Counted from the stretch's first letter, positions 48,992 through 58,382 are shown. The stretch is 64,000 nucleotides of DNA from an uncultured Roseburia sp. (GCA_947649645.1 CANSSP010000003.1:62001-126000), one strand, 5' to 3'. The notes: generated from the sequence alone by a model not told the origin. Translations and numbers: made by a program.

Positions 48992-49663
48992 TCAGGCGTT
49001 CCACCGATAACCACACCCCCAGACTGTATCAATATAACTGTGAAGCGTACAGGCGGCCAGCTTTGCGCGGATTTTCCGGATGTGCTCCATGACAGTATCA
49101 CTGCTGCCTTCCCCGTCAATTCCCCACACCGCTTCATAAATCCGCTCCCGGTCAAATACCTGTCCGGCATTTAACGAAAGCAGCTCTACAATATCAAATT
49201 CTCTTTTTGATAAAGCAACCGTCTCACCGGCCACTGTCACAGTGCGGGCTGAATACTCAATCACCAGATCACCAAAAAAACGTACTTCCGACTTATTTCT
49301 ATGCCGCTGCTCCCGCCGCAGGTGCGCAATAACCCTTGCTCCTAATTCGTCCAGATCAAAGGGTTTGATGATGTAATCATCTGCGCCCGCCTGAAAACCG
49401 ATGATTTTGTCAGCAGCTTCTACCCGCGCCGTGAGAAAAAGAATGGGACAGGTAATCAGCTTTCGTATTTTCCGGCAAAGAGTTAATCCGTCCATTTCAG
49501 GCATATTGATGTCGAGCAATATCAGGTCGGGTCTGTCTGCCAGTTTCTGAAGTACCTCATTTCCATTGCAGGCAGTCAGCACTTCATAGTGTGGGGAAAA
49601 ATAGCCCGCCATCATATCTACAATTCCCGGCTCGTCATCTGCAATAAGAAGTCTCTGTTTCAT
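48992..49663 (-). CDS. OmpR-family response regulator
   Basis: 223 residues: receiver domain (LLIADDEPGIVDMM, phospho-acceptor Asp in LILLDINMPEMDG, Lys in YIIKPFD) and a winged-helix DNA-binding domain (LSKREFDIVELLSLNAGQVFDRERIYEAVWG). Partner of the kinase encoded after it. AGAGGTG site. It most likely controls the ABC exporter genes of this operon; I see no sure target site. Confidence 0.93.
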   Translation of the reverse strand: MKQRLLIADDEPGIVDMMAGYFSPHYEVLTACNGNEVLQKLADRPDLILLDINMPEMDGLTLCRKIRKLITCPILFLTARVEAADKIIGFQAGADDYIIKPFDLDELGARVIAHLRREQRHRNKSEVRFFGDLVIEYSARTVTVAGETVALSKREFDIVELLSLNAGQVFDRERIYEAVWGIDGEGSSDTVMEHIRKIRAKLAACTLHSYIDTVWGCGYRWNA

Positions 49664-49696
49664 GGAATCACCTCTTTTCCTGTTTCACAGCCCTGC

Positions 49697-50068
49697 TCAG
49701 ATAACGCTGCTGGTAACGGTCGCCCCGAACGGCATCAGGGCAAGCTTTGCGATTTTAAAGCACTGCAGCCCGAACGGGATACCGATAATCGTACAGCACA
49801 AAAGAACACCGTTGCATACAGCGCCAGACGCCAGCGGGATCCCGCTCAGAATCAGCCACAAAATATTGGCGGCCAGGGATATGGATCCACCGCCATAACA
49901 GATTTCTTTTCCAAAAGGAAAAAACGCCAGCGACGCAAATTTAAAGCATTGCCTTCCGATCGGAATGCCTATAATCGTAATACACCACAAAACGCCTGCA
50001 AGCGACCATAAAAGCCCCTGCCAGATTCCACCACAGAAAAACCATATTATATTGCCAAGACAACTCAT
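49697..50068 (-). CDS. YccF-family membrane protein
   Basis: 123 residues with two copies of the YccF block (NIIWFFCGGIWQGLLW, TIIGIPIGRQCFKFASLAFFPFGKE and the second TIIGIPFGLQCFKIAKLALMPFG), about four membrane helices. Function unknown. ATG at 50068 after AAAGGGG; 33 bases separate it from the response regulator downstream. Confidence 0.87.
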   Translation of the reverse strand: MSCLGNIIWFFCGGIWQGLLWSLAGVLWCITIIGIPIGRQCFKFASLAFFPFGKEICYGGGSISLAANILWLILSGIPLASGAVCNGVLLCCTIIGIPFGLQCFKIAKLALMPFGATVTSSVI

Positions 50069-50099
50069 AATTATCCCCTTTTCATCATTTTTTGATTTA

Positions 50100-50792
50100 C
50101 TATATAAAAGTGCCAAAAAGAGGCGCCAGTATCACCGTCAGAAGTCCGGCGGCCGCGATGGTAAGACCGCTCATCGCTCCCTCCACTTCTCCGATCTCAA
50201 TCGCCTTCGCCGTCCCGAGTGCATGTGCGGAAGCCCCGATTGCAATCCCCACAGCCATCGGTTCTTCGATCTTAAAAATCCGGCAGATCGACTGCGCAGA
50301 CATATTTCCGATAATCCCGGTGATGATAATCACTGCGACCGTGATTGTGACAGAGCCGCCCAGTTCCTCCGAGATTCCCATTCCGATTGCCGTCGTGATT
50401 GATTTTGGAAGCAGCGTCACATACTCTCCATGCCCAAGCCCGAACGCTAAAGACAGGACAAACACGCAAAAAAGACTTGTCAGCACGCCCGAGAAGATCC
50501 CCGCAGCAATCGCTCCCGGATACTTTTTTAACAGTTCCACCTGCTCGTAAAGAGGGATTGCCAGGCAGACTGTCGCCGGTGTCAGAAAATAGCTTATGTA
50601 TTTCGCTCCGGCCTCATAATTTTCATAAGAGATACCGGACGCCAGAAGAAACAGAATCACACCTGCAATAGCGACAAGGAGCGGATTGCAGACTGCCAGT
50701 TTTAACTTTCTCTGAAGCAGCACGCCGGTCTCATAAAAAAAGATACTGATAAATACGCCAAAAAATACGGAATTTTCCAGAAACACTTTCAT
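50100..50792 (-). CDS. lrgB: LrgB-family protein
   Basis: 230 residues with about seven helices; the family blocks LPKSITTAIGMGISEELGG and SAHALGTAKAIEIGEVEG are clear. LrgAB-type pairs influence autolysis and export of small acids such as pyruvate in other bacteria. The ATG overlaps the lrgA stop (ATGA). Confidence 0.93.
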   Translation of the reverse strand: MKVFLENSVFFGVFISIFFYETGVLLQRKLKLAVCNPLLVAIAGVILFLLASGISYENYEAGAKYISYFLTPATVCLAIPLYEQVELLKKYPGAIAAGIFSGVLTSLFCVFVLSLAFGLGHGEYVTLLPKSITTAIGMGISEELGGSVTITVAVIIITGIIGNMSAQSICRIFKIEEPMAVGIAIGASAHALGTAKAIEIGEVEGAMSGLTIAAAGLLTVILAPLFGTFI

Positions 50793-51157
50793 TTACCGCT
50801 TCCCCCGCCTTCTTTTTTCTTACGGATGACACGCTGCGCCGCGCGCCCCGACACGACCATGACCACGACCGTAGACAACACTACAATCACTGTGACCGGA
50901 ACAAAGACCGGCCTTAAAACATCCCACGCATCAATAAGCCCCACCCCTGCGGGAATAAACATCAGAGGCATAATTTCGATCAGAAACTTTCCGGTGTCCG
51001 CCACCGCCTCCTTCTTAATAATATGCAGCTGCAGTGCGCCAGACAACAGAAGAAGCCCGTAAATGCCTGCCGGCACCGGAAGGGGAAGCAGGCTTTTTAA
51101 GCCCTCCCCCAGAAACGAAAACAACACAATCACAAAGAGCTGTCTGATATATTTCAT
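50789..51157 (-). CDS. lrgA: LrgA/CidA-family holin-like protein
   Basis: 122 residues, four membrane helices, LPLPVPAGIYGLLLLSGALQLHII and IMPLMFIPAGVGLIDAWD as family blocks. Partner of lrgB. GGGAGG site before ATG at 51157. Confidence 0.92.
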   Translation of the reverse strand: MKYIRQLFVIVLFSFLGEGLKSLLPLPVPAGIYGLLLLSGALQLHIIKKEAVADTGKFLIEIMPLMFIPAGVGLIDAWDVLRPVFVPVTVIVVLSTVVVMVVSGRAAQRVIRKKKEGGGSGK

Positions 51158-51190
51158 TTTTTTCCTCCCGTGTGCAAAAAATCCTGCTTC

Positions 51191-52561
51191 TTATATTAAA
51201 CGGCGCAGTCCTGTTCTGGCCGGGTTATCAAGAAGCCTGCCCTCCCGTCCAAATCGTGAACCGTGGCAGGGACATTCCCAGGCCTTCTCTTCGGGATTCC
51301 ACTTCAGCACGCATCCCATATGCGAGCACCGCTTTCCGGGAACCGGCCGCAGGATTCCTCTTACCGCCTCCAGCGCGTTTACGGCGAGCTGGGGTTTTAA
51401 CATATTCCTCTCCGGTGTAAACAGCTCCGCAAATTCATTTTCTTTCTCCTGTACCAGGTCCGAAAGAATCATGGCAGAAACCATTGCGCTGGTCATGCCC
51501 CACTTGTTGTACCCGCACCCCACATACAGATCCGGCGTGGAACTGGAATAGCGCCCGATATAGGGCATCTTGTCCAGAGACATACAGTCCTGCGCCGCCC
51601 ATGCTCCGACAAATTCCGCCTGTGGCAGACAACTGGCCGCCTCCAGCTTAAGCCGGGTAAGCCCCCATTCCCCACGGCCAGGTCTTGCGGCAGACCCTGC
51701 CGTAGTCCCGCGCTGTCTTCTGCTTTTTGCAATTGTCTTTCCGGTCCGGTGACTTCCCCCTCCGACCAGAAGTATTTTTTTCTGATTCCGGAAAGACAGA
51801 CCGGAGCCTGCCGCATCCACATACATCCCGTCTACATCCGGCGCATTTCTCCACGCCGTCACATACGCCCGCTCCTGGTAAAGCTTCATATAATAGCTCC
51901 CCCGCGTGTTGATAAACGGAAAATGTGTGGCCACAATCATCTTCTCCGCCCTGACCGCCCCCTTTTCCGTCAAGGCGAGGTGTTCTGTCATGCTGCGCAC
52001 ACCGGACTGTTCATAAATACGCAGCCCTTCCGCCAGTCTGCCCGCAAATTTCAGCGGATGGAACTGAAGCTGACGCGGAAAACAGACTGCCCCCTCCGTC
52101 CGGAACGGCAATTTCACTCTCTCCACAAATTTTGCCTTGCCGCCAATCCGCTCAAGCGCCGCCATCTCCCACTCCAGCAGCGACCGGTCCGCCCTTGCAT
52201 ACACATAAGCGTTTTTCTCCTCCAGATCGCACGCTATCCGGCTGCCAAGTCTGCGGTACGCTTCTACCGCCATAAGATTTGCCTTCAGATAGAGCCGCGC
52301 CGCACCGGCCCCCTCTTTCTGCATCAGTTCGCCGTAAATAAGCCCGTGCTGCGCCGTAATCTTTGCCGTCGTATTGCGTGTTATCCCGCTGCAGATGCGG
52401 TTTTTTTCCAGAAGGCAGTAATCCACGCCCGCCTGCTGCAAAAAATACGCACATAAAATCCCGCAAAGCCCGCCTCCGATGATCAGCACATCTGTGTGAA
52501 TCTCTTCTTCCAGCACCGGAAACTCCGGCAGGTCCGCACTTGTTGTCCATATCGATTCCAT
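51191..52561 (-). CDS. FAD-dependent oxidoreductase with C-terminal Rieske domain
   Basis: 456 residues. Rossmann FAD loop IIGGGLCGILCAYFLQQAG near residue 27 and a C-terminal Rieske domain with CSHMGC and CPCHGSRF, the Cys-His pairs of a 2Fe-2S cluster. Related to glycine/D-amino-acid oxidase-type proteins with a Rieske tail; substrate unknown. The ATG at 52561 follows GGGGGAG; the upstream frame lacks a site. The region 52562-52782 carries no other supported gene. Confidence 0.87.
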   Translation of the reverse strand: MESIWTTSADLPEFPVLEEEIHTDVLIIGGGLCGILCAYFLQQAGVDYCLLEKNRICSGITRNTTAKITAQHGLIYGELMQKEGAGAARLYLKANLMAVEAYRRLGSRIACDLEEKNAYVYARADRSLLEWEMAALERIGGKAKFVERVKLPFRTEGAVCFPRQLQFHPLKFAGRLAEGLRIYEQSGVRSMTEHLALTEKGAVRAEKMIVATHFPFINTRGSYYMKLYQERAYVTAWRNAPDVDGMYVDAAGSGLSFRNQKKILLVGGGSHRTGKTIAKSRRQRGTTAGSAARPGRGEWGLTRLKLEAASCLPQAEFVGAWAAQDCMSLDKMPYIGRYSSSTPDLYVGCGYNKWGMTSAMVSAMILSDLVQEKENEFAELFTPERNMLKPQLAVNALEAVRGILRPVPGKRCSHMGCVLKWNPEEKAWECPCHGSRFGREGRLLDNPARTGLRRLI

Positions 52562-52782
52562 GAATCTCCCCCTTTTTCTACGCCGGTTTTTACATTGCAG
52601 GCCCTCCCATCCCGATGCAGAACACCCGCATGCTCTGCCGGCCGCACGCAGCCCTCCCGGGCTCCTGATAAACGGTAAATTATTTTCGTTACCTGATAAT
52701 ATGGCACATTTCCCCATATTTCATTCACGCAGCCGGGCGCAGACTCCTGCTTAAAGTATTGCGGACACTTTCACAGTAATGC

Positions 52783-52811
52783 TTGACAAAAAAACCTGGA
52801 TTCGATATATT
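52783..52811 (+). promoter_or_regulatory. Promoter of degV gene
   Basis: TTGACA, 17 bases, TATATT, consensus spacing. The start point falls near 52818, at the edge of a palindrome. Confidence 0.88.
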
Positions 52812-52817
52812 GTTTTT

Positions 52818-52834
52818 AGTTTGACAATCAAAGT
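52818..52834. promoter_or_regulatory. FabT-like palindrome at transcription start
   Basis: AGTTTGACAATCAAAGT: arms TTTGA and TCAAA around CAA. It resembles the operator of the MarR-type repressor FabT (TTTGA-N3-TCAAA), which controls fatty-acid synthesis genes in streptococci and their relatives. The position would block transcription. Confidence 0.6.
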
Positions 52835-52865
52835 ATTATATCATTTTAAAGAAGCGAGGTCACCT

Positions 52866-53720
52866 ATGCATACCAGAATCATTATCGACTCCGCGTCCGA
52901 CTTTACCAAAGAAAAAGCGGATGCACTCGATCTTACCTTCCTGCCCTTAAAAACCATTTTTGGAGAAGAAGAATTTCTCGACGGCGTCACAATGTCGCAC
53001 AGACAATTTTACGAAAAACTTGTCGAGGGCGACTGCATGCCGACGACCAGCCAGATGCCGCCCCACGAATATGAAGCAGTGTTTCGCGACGTAAAGGCCG
53101 CAGGCGACACCGCCGTCGTCATCACCCTCTCGTCAAAGCTCTCCGGCACTTATCAGAGCGCCAATATCGCCCGGGAAGGATACGAGGACTGTATCTGTAT
53201 CGTCGACAGTGAAAATGTATGCCTTGGCGAACAGAATCTGATCATGCTTGCGCACCGGCTGCGGGAAGCAGGTCATTCCGCCGCAGAAATCGCCGCAGAG
53301 CTTGACCGCCGCAAAAAAGACATACGCGTGCTGGCGCTGTTAAATACGCTGGAATACCTGAAACGCGGCGGCCGCATCTCAAAGACTGCCGCCCTGGCAG
53401 GAAATCTGCTCTCCATTAAGCCGGTCGTCGCCGTCGTCGACGGTGAGGTCGCAATCCTTGGAAAGGCAAGAGGCTCAAAAAACGGAAATAACATGCTGAT
53501 GGAGGAAGTAAAAAAATGCGGCGGTATCGACTACTCCATGCCCTTCTGCCTTGGCTATACCGGACTGGACGATACTCTCCTGAAAAAATATATCGAGGAC
53601 AGCCGGCCGCTCTGGATGGGGCTTGTCGACGAACTCCCCATCAGCACCATCGGCAGCACCATCGGAACACACGCCGGCCCCGGCGGCATCTGTGTATCAT
53701 TTTTCGCCGCATCCCGCTGA
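52866..53720 (+). CDS. DegV-family fatty-acid-binding protein
   Basis: 284 residues. DegV/FakB family: binds a long-chain fatty acid and presents it to fatty acid kinase FakA. The block IIIDSASDFTKEKADALDL, the TTSQMPP substrate-binding segment and the Arg near the fatty-acid carboxylate (LKRGGRISKTAALAGNLL) are present. The ATG at 52866 follows GAGGTCACCT. Promoter and palindrome precede it. Confidence 0.92.
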   Translation: MHTRIIIDSASDFTKEKADALDLTFLPLKTIFGEEEFLDGVTMSHRQFYEKLVEGDCMPTTSQMPPHEYEAVFRDVKAAGDTAVVITLSSKLSGTYQSANIAREGYEDCICIVDSENVCLGEQNLIMLAHRLREAGHSAAEIAAELDRRKKDIRVLALLNTLEYLKRGGRISKTAALAGNLLSIKPVVAVVDGEVAILGKARGSKNGNNMLMEEVKKCGGIDYSMPFCLGYTGLDDTLLKKYIEDSRPLWMGLVDELPISTIGSTIGTHAGPGGICVSFFAASR

Positions 53721-53725
53721 CACGT

Positions 53726-53747
53726 AATCCGCCGGGACCGGCGGATT
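53726..53747 (+). terminator. Hairpin after degV gene
   Basis: AATCCGCC, loop GGGACC, GGCGGATT, followed by GTT rather than a long T run; it lies between two convergent genes and is likely a weak terminator. Confidence 0.55.
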
Positions 53748-53756
53748 GTTCTGCAG

Positions 53757-54449
53757 TCAGAACCGCTCCCCCGGACCGGCGGCCTCACGCAAAAACGGCA
53801 GCGCTTCTTTTGCGCGCTCCATGCGCTGTGCAAACTGTCCGTAAAAATCCCCGGCCTGATAAGGCGTGGAAAAAAAGCAGTTCAGCACAAACAGATGGAT
53901 CGTTTTCACAGCCTGTGCATCCTCTGTCTGTGCAAGCTGCCGGCCTGCCCTGCCGCGAAACCAGTGCCATTCCAGAAGATACGCCTCGTTCTTTTTCCAG
54001 TCCGGCGTATCCAGCCATTTTATCACCTTTATTTTTGTACGGTCTGTCATGCGGCAGGCATCTCTCTGCAGAAAATAGCGGATACCGTTCTCTTCATATA
54101 TCCGCCCCAGCGGAAAAAGGCGGCACAGACCAGGCCTTAGCGCGTGGATGCCGCATCGCCCCGCCGCGTCCAGAAATGCACAATGCCCCTCGCCCGGCCC
54201 CGTCATCTTGATATGCGGCAGAATCATTCCTTCCGCCATGCCCAGCTCCAGTTCACCGTGAACCAGCTCCTCAAACGTCTTCCCCGTCCCTGTGCACAGC
54301 CGCCATATATCAGCCGGATCCAGAACGACAGAATCTCCCATCCCCCTGCAGCATTCCGAACACCCCCTGCAGTCATGACAGGCGAGCCGTGCCATATCGT
54401 TCGGCCCATACACTCTTCCATCCGAAATCTCATTCAAATCTTTCAGCAT
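53757..54449 (-). CDS. YkgJ-family cysteine cluster protein
   Basis: 230 residues with the Cys motif CHDCRGCSECCRG at residues about 24-36, then CAFLDAAGRCGIHALRPGLCRLFP and a further Cys. Eight Cys could bind zinc or an iron-sulfur cluster. Function unknown. AAGGGAT site. It lies nine bases after the membrane protein gene 54459-54863. Confidence 0.85.
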   Translation of the reverse strand: MLKDLNEISDGRVYGPNDMARLACHDCRGCSECCRGMGDSVVLDPADIWRLCTGTGKTFEELVHGELELGMAEGMILPHIKMTGPGEGHCAFLDAAGRCGIHALRPGLCRLFPLGRIYEENGIRYFLQRDACRMTDRTKIKVIKWLDTPDWKKNEAYLLEWHWFRGRAGRQLAQTEDAQAVKTIHLFVLNCFFSTPYQAGDFYGQFAQRMERAKEALPFLREAAGPGERF

Positions 54450-54458
54450 CTGTATCCC

Positions 54459-54863
54459 TTACTCTTCAAACTTATTTTTTATCACGTGACGTATCAGTTT
54501 ATAGATTTCACGAATCACCGCAAACACCAGAAACATCACCGCAAATCCCAGTACGCCCATCACGATATCCGCAAAGTCCATATTTCCGGTATTCGTCACT
54601 TTCTGCCCGATCTCGATCGCAAACGTGATCACAACGATCAGCGTAAACACATAAATCCATGCGATCACCATAACATGATCCCGGTTTGCCAGCCACTTAA
54701 AAACGGGATAAACGACAAAGATAAAACCCATGCCCATAACGCCCACTACCAGAAAATGCAGTTCTTTATCGGAAAAATTATATTCATAGGCATCGTTAAG
54801 ACGCATAATATATCCATGTATTTTTGCAATCAGCCCTACAATCCAGTATAAAAACTCCTTCAT
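54459..54863 (-). CDS. Small membrane protein of unknown function
   Basis: 134 residues with three predicted membrane helices (LHFLVVGVMGMGFIFVVYPV, VMVIAWIYVFTLIVVITFAI, IVMGVLGFAVMFLVFAVIR) and a cytoplasmic start. AAAGGAG site. I do not recognise the family. Next to pcp and a Cys-cluster gene, in the same direction. Confidence 0.75.
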   Translation of the reverse strand: MKEFLYWIVGLIAKIHGYIMRLNDAYEYNFSDKELHFLVVGVMGMGFIFVVYPVFKWLANRDHVMVIAWIYVFTLIVVITFAIEIGQKVTNTGNMDFADIVMGVLGFAVMFLVFAVIREIYKLIRHVIKNKFEE

Positions 54864-54890
54864 GCCTTTCTCCTTTCGCGTTTCCGGATA

Positions 54891-55532
54891 TCAGTGCGTC
54901 GTTCCCTCCGGCGCCCGGATATCCTTCTTTGTATCCACAACCGCCTCAACAGCCGCCGTGAGCGCTTCCACGATCACATCCAGCGCCATGGACGGCTGCC
55001 CTGCCCTCTCCGTCACCTGCTGCGGCAGGTATGGAATATGAATAAACCCGCTCTTCTTCCCCGGATACTTCGTCTCGATCAGATGGCGCACTCCATATGT
55101 GACATGATTACACACAAACGTTCCAGCCGTATTTGAGACAGAAGCAGGAATACCTCTGCTCCGTATTCTCTCCACCATCGCTTTGATCGGAACATTTACA
55201 AAATACGCCGCCGGACCGTCCGGAAACACCGGCTCGTCCACCGGCTGATTCCCCTCATTGTCTGCAATCCGGCAGTCGTCCACATTGATACCCACGCGCT
55301 CCACCGTCACGTCCGGCCGCCCTCCCGCCTGGCCGACGGAGAGTATCACGTCGGGATCCTCCTCTGCGATTGCCTCGTCGATCACCGCCAGACATTTGTG
55401 ACAGACCGTCGGAACCTCAAGCCCTACGATCTGCGCGCCGGCAATCTCGTCCGGCAGCCGCTTTACGGCTTCGACTGCCGGGTTTATCTCTTCTCCTCCG
55501 AACGGGTCAAATCCCGTCACTAAAATCTTCAT
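54891..55532 (-). CDS. pcp: Pyroglutamyl-peptidase I
   Basis: 213 residues. Removes N-terminal pyroglutamate; catalytic triad residues visible are Glu in [14 protein letters not shown], Cys in [15 protein letters not shown] and His in [10 protein letters not shown]. The start [18 protein letters not shown] is standard. GAGGAG site; cytoplasmic. Confidence 0.95.
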   Translation of the reverse strand: MKILVTGFDPFGGEEINPAVEAVKRLPDEIAGAQIVGLEVPTVCHKCLAVIDEAIAEEDPDVILSVGQAGGRPDVTVERVGINVDDCRIADNEGNQPVDEPVFPDGPAAYFVNVPIKAMVERIRSRGIPASVSNTAGTFVCNHVTYGVRHLIETKYPGKKSGFIHIPYLPQQVTERAGQPSMALDVIVEALTAAVEAVVDTKKDIRAPEGTTH

Positions 55533-55562
55533 ACTTACTCCTCATCTCTACTGTCTTATACA

Positions 55563-56717
55563 TCAGTAAAACACATGATTTCCGATGACCGTCCCCTGTA
55601 TAATCCCGTTATTCGTCCTGAAATACAGGCAGCTGGTAGTGATATTGCCCCCCAGTACTTCCCGCGCCGCCTGCAGACAGGTCGCATTTACCCCGGCTTC
55701 AATCCTGTGGGCAAGCCGTCCGCTCGCCACGGGAGAAAACTGCCCGCTCTGGTATATGACGCCAGAAATCGTATTCGGAAAATAAGAGCTTTTTACCCGG
55801 TTTATGACAACGCTGCCCACGGCCAGCTTTCCCGCATACGGCTCTCCGTCCGATTCACACTGTATAATGGCCCCGAGCAGATACTCGTCACTCCCCTGGG
55901 GGACATATACCACGCCGGACGTATCCTCTTTCTCCTGCTCCCTGATCGCGGCCAGACGGGCCGCGTCCTCCTTCGCCTTCCTGATCTCGAGCTCCTTTTC
56001 ATAGGCAATCATCTCTCTGAGCTTTTCATCCAGCTCGTCCACATCCGACCAGGCTCTGGCAAGTTCATCCTCTGCAGCCGCAAGACTGTTCTTCGTACGG
56101 TCAATCAGGCTGTTCACCTCTTTCTGCCTGGCCTGCTTCTCCTCCTGCATGGCCACAAGCGCTCCCCGATCTTCCTCCAGCTTCTTTTTATTCTCCGCGA
56201 TCTCTTCCGCAAGCTGCCTGTATTCCTCCATCTTTGCACGGTCGTACTCATTGATCGAAGCAATATATTCGGTACGGTTTAAAAAATCTGTAAACGATTC
56301 CGCCGTAAACAGGGTCTGCCACAGGGATGTCATCCCGTTCTCATACATAAACTGTATCCTGAGCTTCATATCTTCATATTGCTGTCTTGCCTGCTCCTCC
56401 GCTGCCGTAAGCGCCGCAGCCGCCGTCTCAATCTCCGCCTCTTTTGCGGCAATCTTAATTTCCAGCTCATTGATGGAACTGACAATCGCGCCGAGCTGTC
56501 CGTTTAAACTGCCCAGTTCCGCTTCCAGCCCTGCTTTGCGGTCTGTGATGCTCTCCGCTTCATCCTCGGCTTCTTCCTTCTGTTCTTTCAGATCGTTGAT
56601 CTCGTCTTTCGCCTCATCGATGTCCCTCTGCGTCGTTTTTGCATAGGAAGTAGTGGCAAAAGTAAGGCAAACAGCCAGAGCCGCTCCCATAATCCTCTTC
56701 CATAATATGTATCTCAT
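55563..56717 (-). CDS. Coiled-coil protein with CwlJ/SleB-type hydrolase domain
   Basis: About 384 residues. Signal peptide MRYILWKRIMGAALAVCLTF, a PcsB-like coiled coil (residues about 30-245), and the C-terminal hydrolase domain (LGAIIQCESDGEPYAGKLAV, INRVKSSYFPNTI) of the cortex-lytic SleB family, with the catalytic Glu of CESDGE. Secreted; expected to cut peptidoglycan at the division site or in spore cortex. The ATG at 56717 follows AAAAGG; a start at 56915 gives an unlikely N-terminus. Confidence 0.87.
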   Translation of the reverse strand: MRYILWKRIMGAALAVCLTFATTSYAKTTQRDIDEAKDEINDLKEQKEEAEDEAESITDRKAGLEAELGSLNGQLGAIVSSINELEIKIAAKEAEIETAAAALTAAEEQARQQYEDMKLRIQFMYENGMTSLWQTLFTAESFTDFLNRTEYIASINEYDRAKMEEYRQLAEEIAENKKKLEEDRGALVAMQEEKQARQKEVNSLIDRTKNSLAAAEDELARAWSDVDELDEKLREMIAYEKELEIRKAKEDAARLAAIREQEKEDTSGVVYVPQGSDEYLLGAIIQCESDGEPYAGKLAVGSVVINRVKSSYFPNTISGVIYQSGQFSPVASGRLAHRIEAGVNATCLQAAREVLGGNITTSCLYFRTNNGIIQGTVIGNHVFY

Positions 56718-56937
56718 AATCTGCCTTTTCCCCGGCGGTCCTGCCGACGGCACACATACCGGCTGGCGTATATGCCTCTTGTGTCCGGCAGAATCTCCCG
56801 CCTGCTGAAAGCCGTCCCCCGGCGGGAGGCCGGATGTTTTCAGGACTGAAAGCGCTTCCTTCAATGCCGTGCAGCGGCCGCAAAAAGTAACTGTACCATT
56901 TTTAAATGTAACCAATTTTCATCTTAGCAGATTGTAT

Positions 56938-56966
56938 TTGACCTTTCAATATGCTATCATTATAAT
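56938..56966 (+). promoter_or_regulatory. Promoter of pseudo-HD-GYP gene
   Basis: TTGACC, 17 bases, TATAAT. The gene start at 57012 lies about 40 bases beyond the expected start point. Confidence 0.88.
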
Positions 56967-57011
56967 AGATAGATATCTACAGAAACATTGGGTAAAAGGG
57001 GAGGCAAATTT

Positions 57012-58382
57012 ATGCAATTTGTAAAAACATCGGACTTAAAACCCGGTATGCGGCTGGCAAAACCAATCTACAACAAAATGGGTGTCCTTCTTTATGAGAG
57101 AAACACCAGACTCACCATCCAGGGTATCAACAGTATTGAGAATTTCGGCCTGATCGGCATTTTCATCCTGGAGCCGGCAGAACCCCTGCCGCCTCTGACC
57201 CGTGAAGATGTTGAGTTCGAGCAGTTCCAGACGATTTATATGTTCAAGCTGAAAGACAATATGGATAAACTTCAGGACAGTCAGCCGCCGGCCACGCTTC
57301 TCGAGCTGGCGCAGAGCATTCAGGCACATTATGGTGTTCTTGACCACAAACTCAACTTCGCCCAGATGCTCCGCAGTTCCGCCGATTTTGTATATAAACA
57401 TTCAATCAGCGTCGCCATCCTGACAGCGCTGATCTCCAACGGAATGCGTGTGACCCCGCCCGAAAAGCTGGCTTTAATCATAGCGGGGCTTCTCTACGAT
57501 TTTGGCTATCTGTATGTTCCGCTGGCCGTCCTCGACAAAGGAGACGACCTCTCGGAGAGCGACCAGGATTTTATCCAGATGAATCTGGAGCGCGGATATG
57601 AAACCATCCGTCCCACTTACGAAAGTTGTGGTCTGCCCAGGCTGTCCCTGGAAATCATCCAGCAGATCATCTTTGAAAAAAGCCGCACGGTAAAGGCAAA
57701 AGAACCGGCTGGAAATGTCAGACTTCTCACCGACATCTTAAAAGTCGCAGATAAGTTTGACCGGCTCACGGCAATGAGACTGAGCGATCCCCCGATCTCC
57801 GAAGTCGCCGCCATGTACTATCTGAAAAAGAACAGCCGTTTTTACAATTCGCGTGTTCTGACCGCGCTCGCGCAGTGCATTCACATCCTCCCGACCGGTT
57901 CCTGTGTAGACCTTTCGGACGGAGAGAAAGCGCTCGTGCTGATGGAAAATCCGGACGATTTTGCGCGTCCGATGGTGCTTAAATTTTCCAATAACCTGAT
58001 ATATGACCTGAGCGACCCCGTCATCGGCAAAAAACTGCGCGTCACCGACACCATGAAAACGATGGATAACCGCATTGCCATTGATGCGGATACCTTAAAG
58101 CACTTTTCCACGGATAACTACATAAAAGAAACGACCGATCGTTTCCGCAAGAGCAAGCTGCAGATCGCACAGAGACGCCAGACCAGCACGGCGCGCCAGG
58201 GCTCCGGCCGCTCCGCAGACACCAGACAGCAGGCGCCGGCCCGACAGGCTGCCCCACGGCAGACCGGCGGCGTCCAGACAGCACAGGGACAGGTTCCGCG
58301 ACAGCAGCCCCGGAAACAACAGACTGCCCCGCAGCAGACCAGACAACAGGCGCCGCAGCAGACCCCCGGAAAACAGTCATAA
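57012..58382 (+). CDS. Degenerate HD-GYP domain protein with Gln/Pro-rich tail
   Basis: 456 residues. The N-terminal about 90 residues match the domain that precedes HD-GYP in c-di-GMP phosphodiesterases (VKTSDLKPGMRLAKPIYNK). The HD region keeps H130 and ADKFDRLTAMR, but the HD pair is replaced by Y162-D163 (GLLYDFGYL) and the HHExxDGxGYP motif is missing (LSLEIIQQIIFEKSR). It is therefore probably a non-catalytic binding protein. The tail (residues about 390-456) is rich in Gln, Pro, Ala and Thr. GGGGAGG precedes the ATG. Confidence 0.82.
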   Translation: MQFVKTSDLKPGMRLAKPIYNKMGVLLYERNTRLTIQGINSIENFGLIGIFILEPAEPLPPLTREDVEFEQFQTIYMFKLKDNMDKLQDSQPPATLLELAQSIQAHYGVLDHKLNFAQMLRSSADFVYKHSISVAILTALISNGMRVTPPEKLALIIAGLLYDFGYLYVPLAVLDKGDDLSESDQDFIQMNLERGYETIRPTYESCGLPRLSLEIIQQIIFEKSRTVKAKEPAGNVRLLTDILKVADKFDRLTAMRLSDPPISEVAAMYYLKKNSRFYNSRVLTALAQCIHILPTGSCVDLSDGEKALVLMENPDDFARPMVLKFSNNLIYDLSDPVIGKKLRVTDTMKTMDNRIAIDADTLKHFSTDNYIKETTDRFRKSKLQIAQRRQTSTARQGSGRSADTRQQAPARQAAPRQTGGVQTAQGQVPRQQPRKQQTAPQQTRQQAPQQTPGKQS

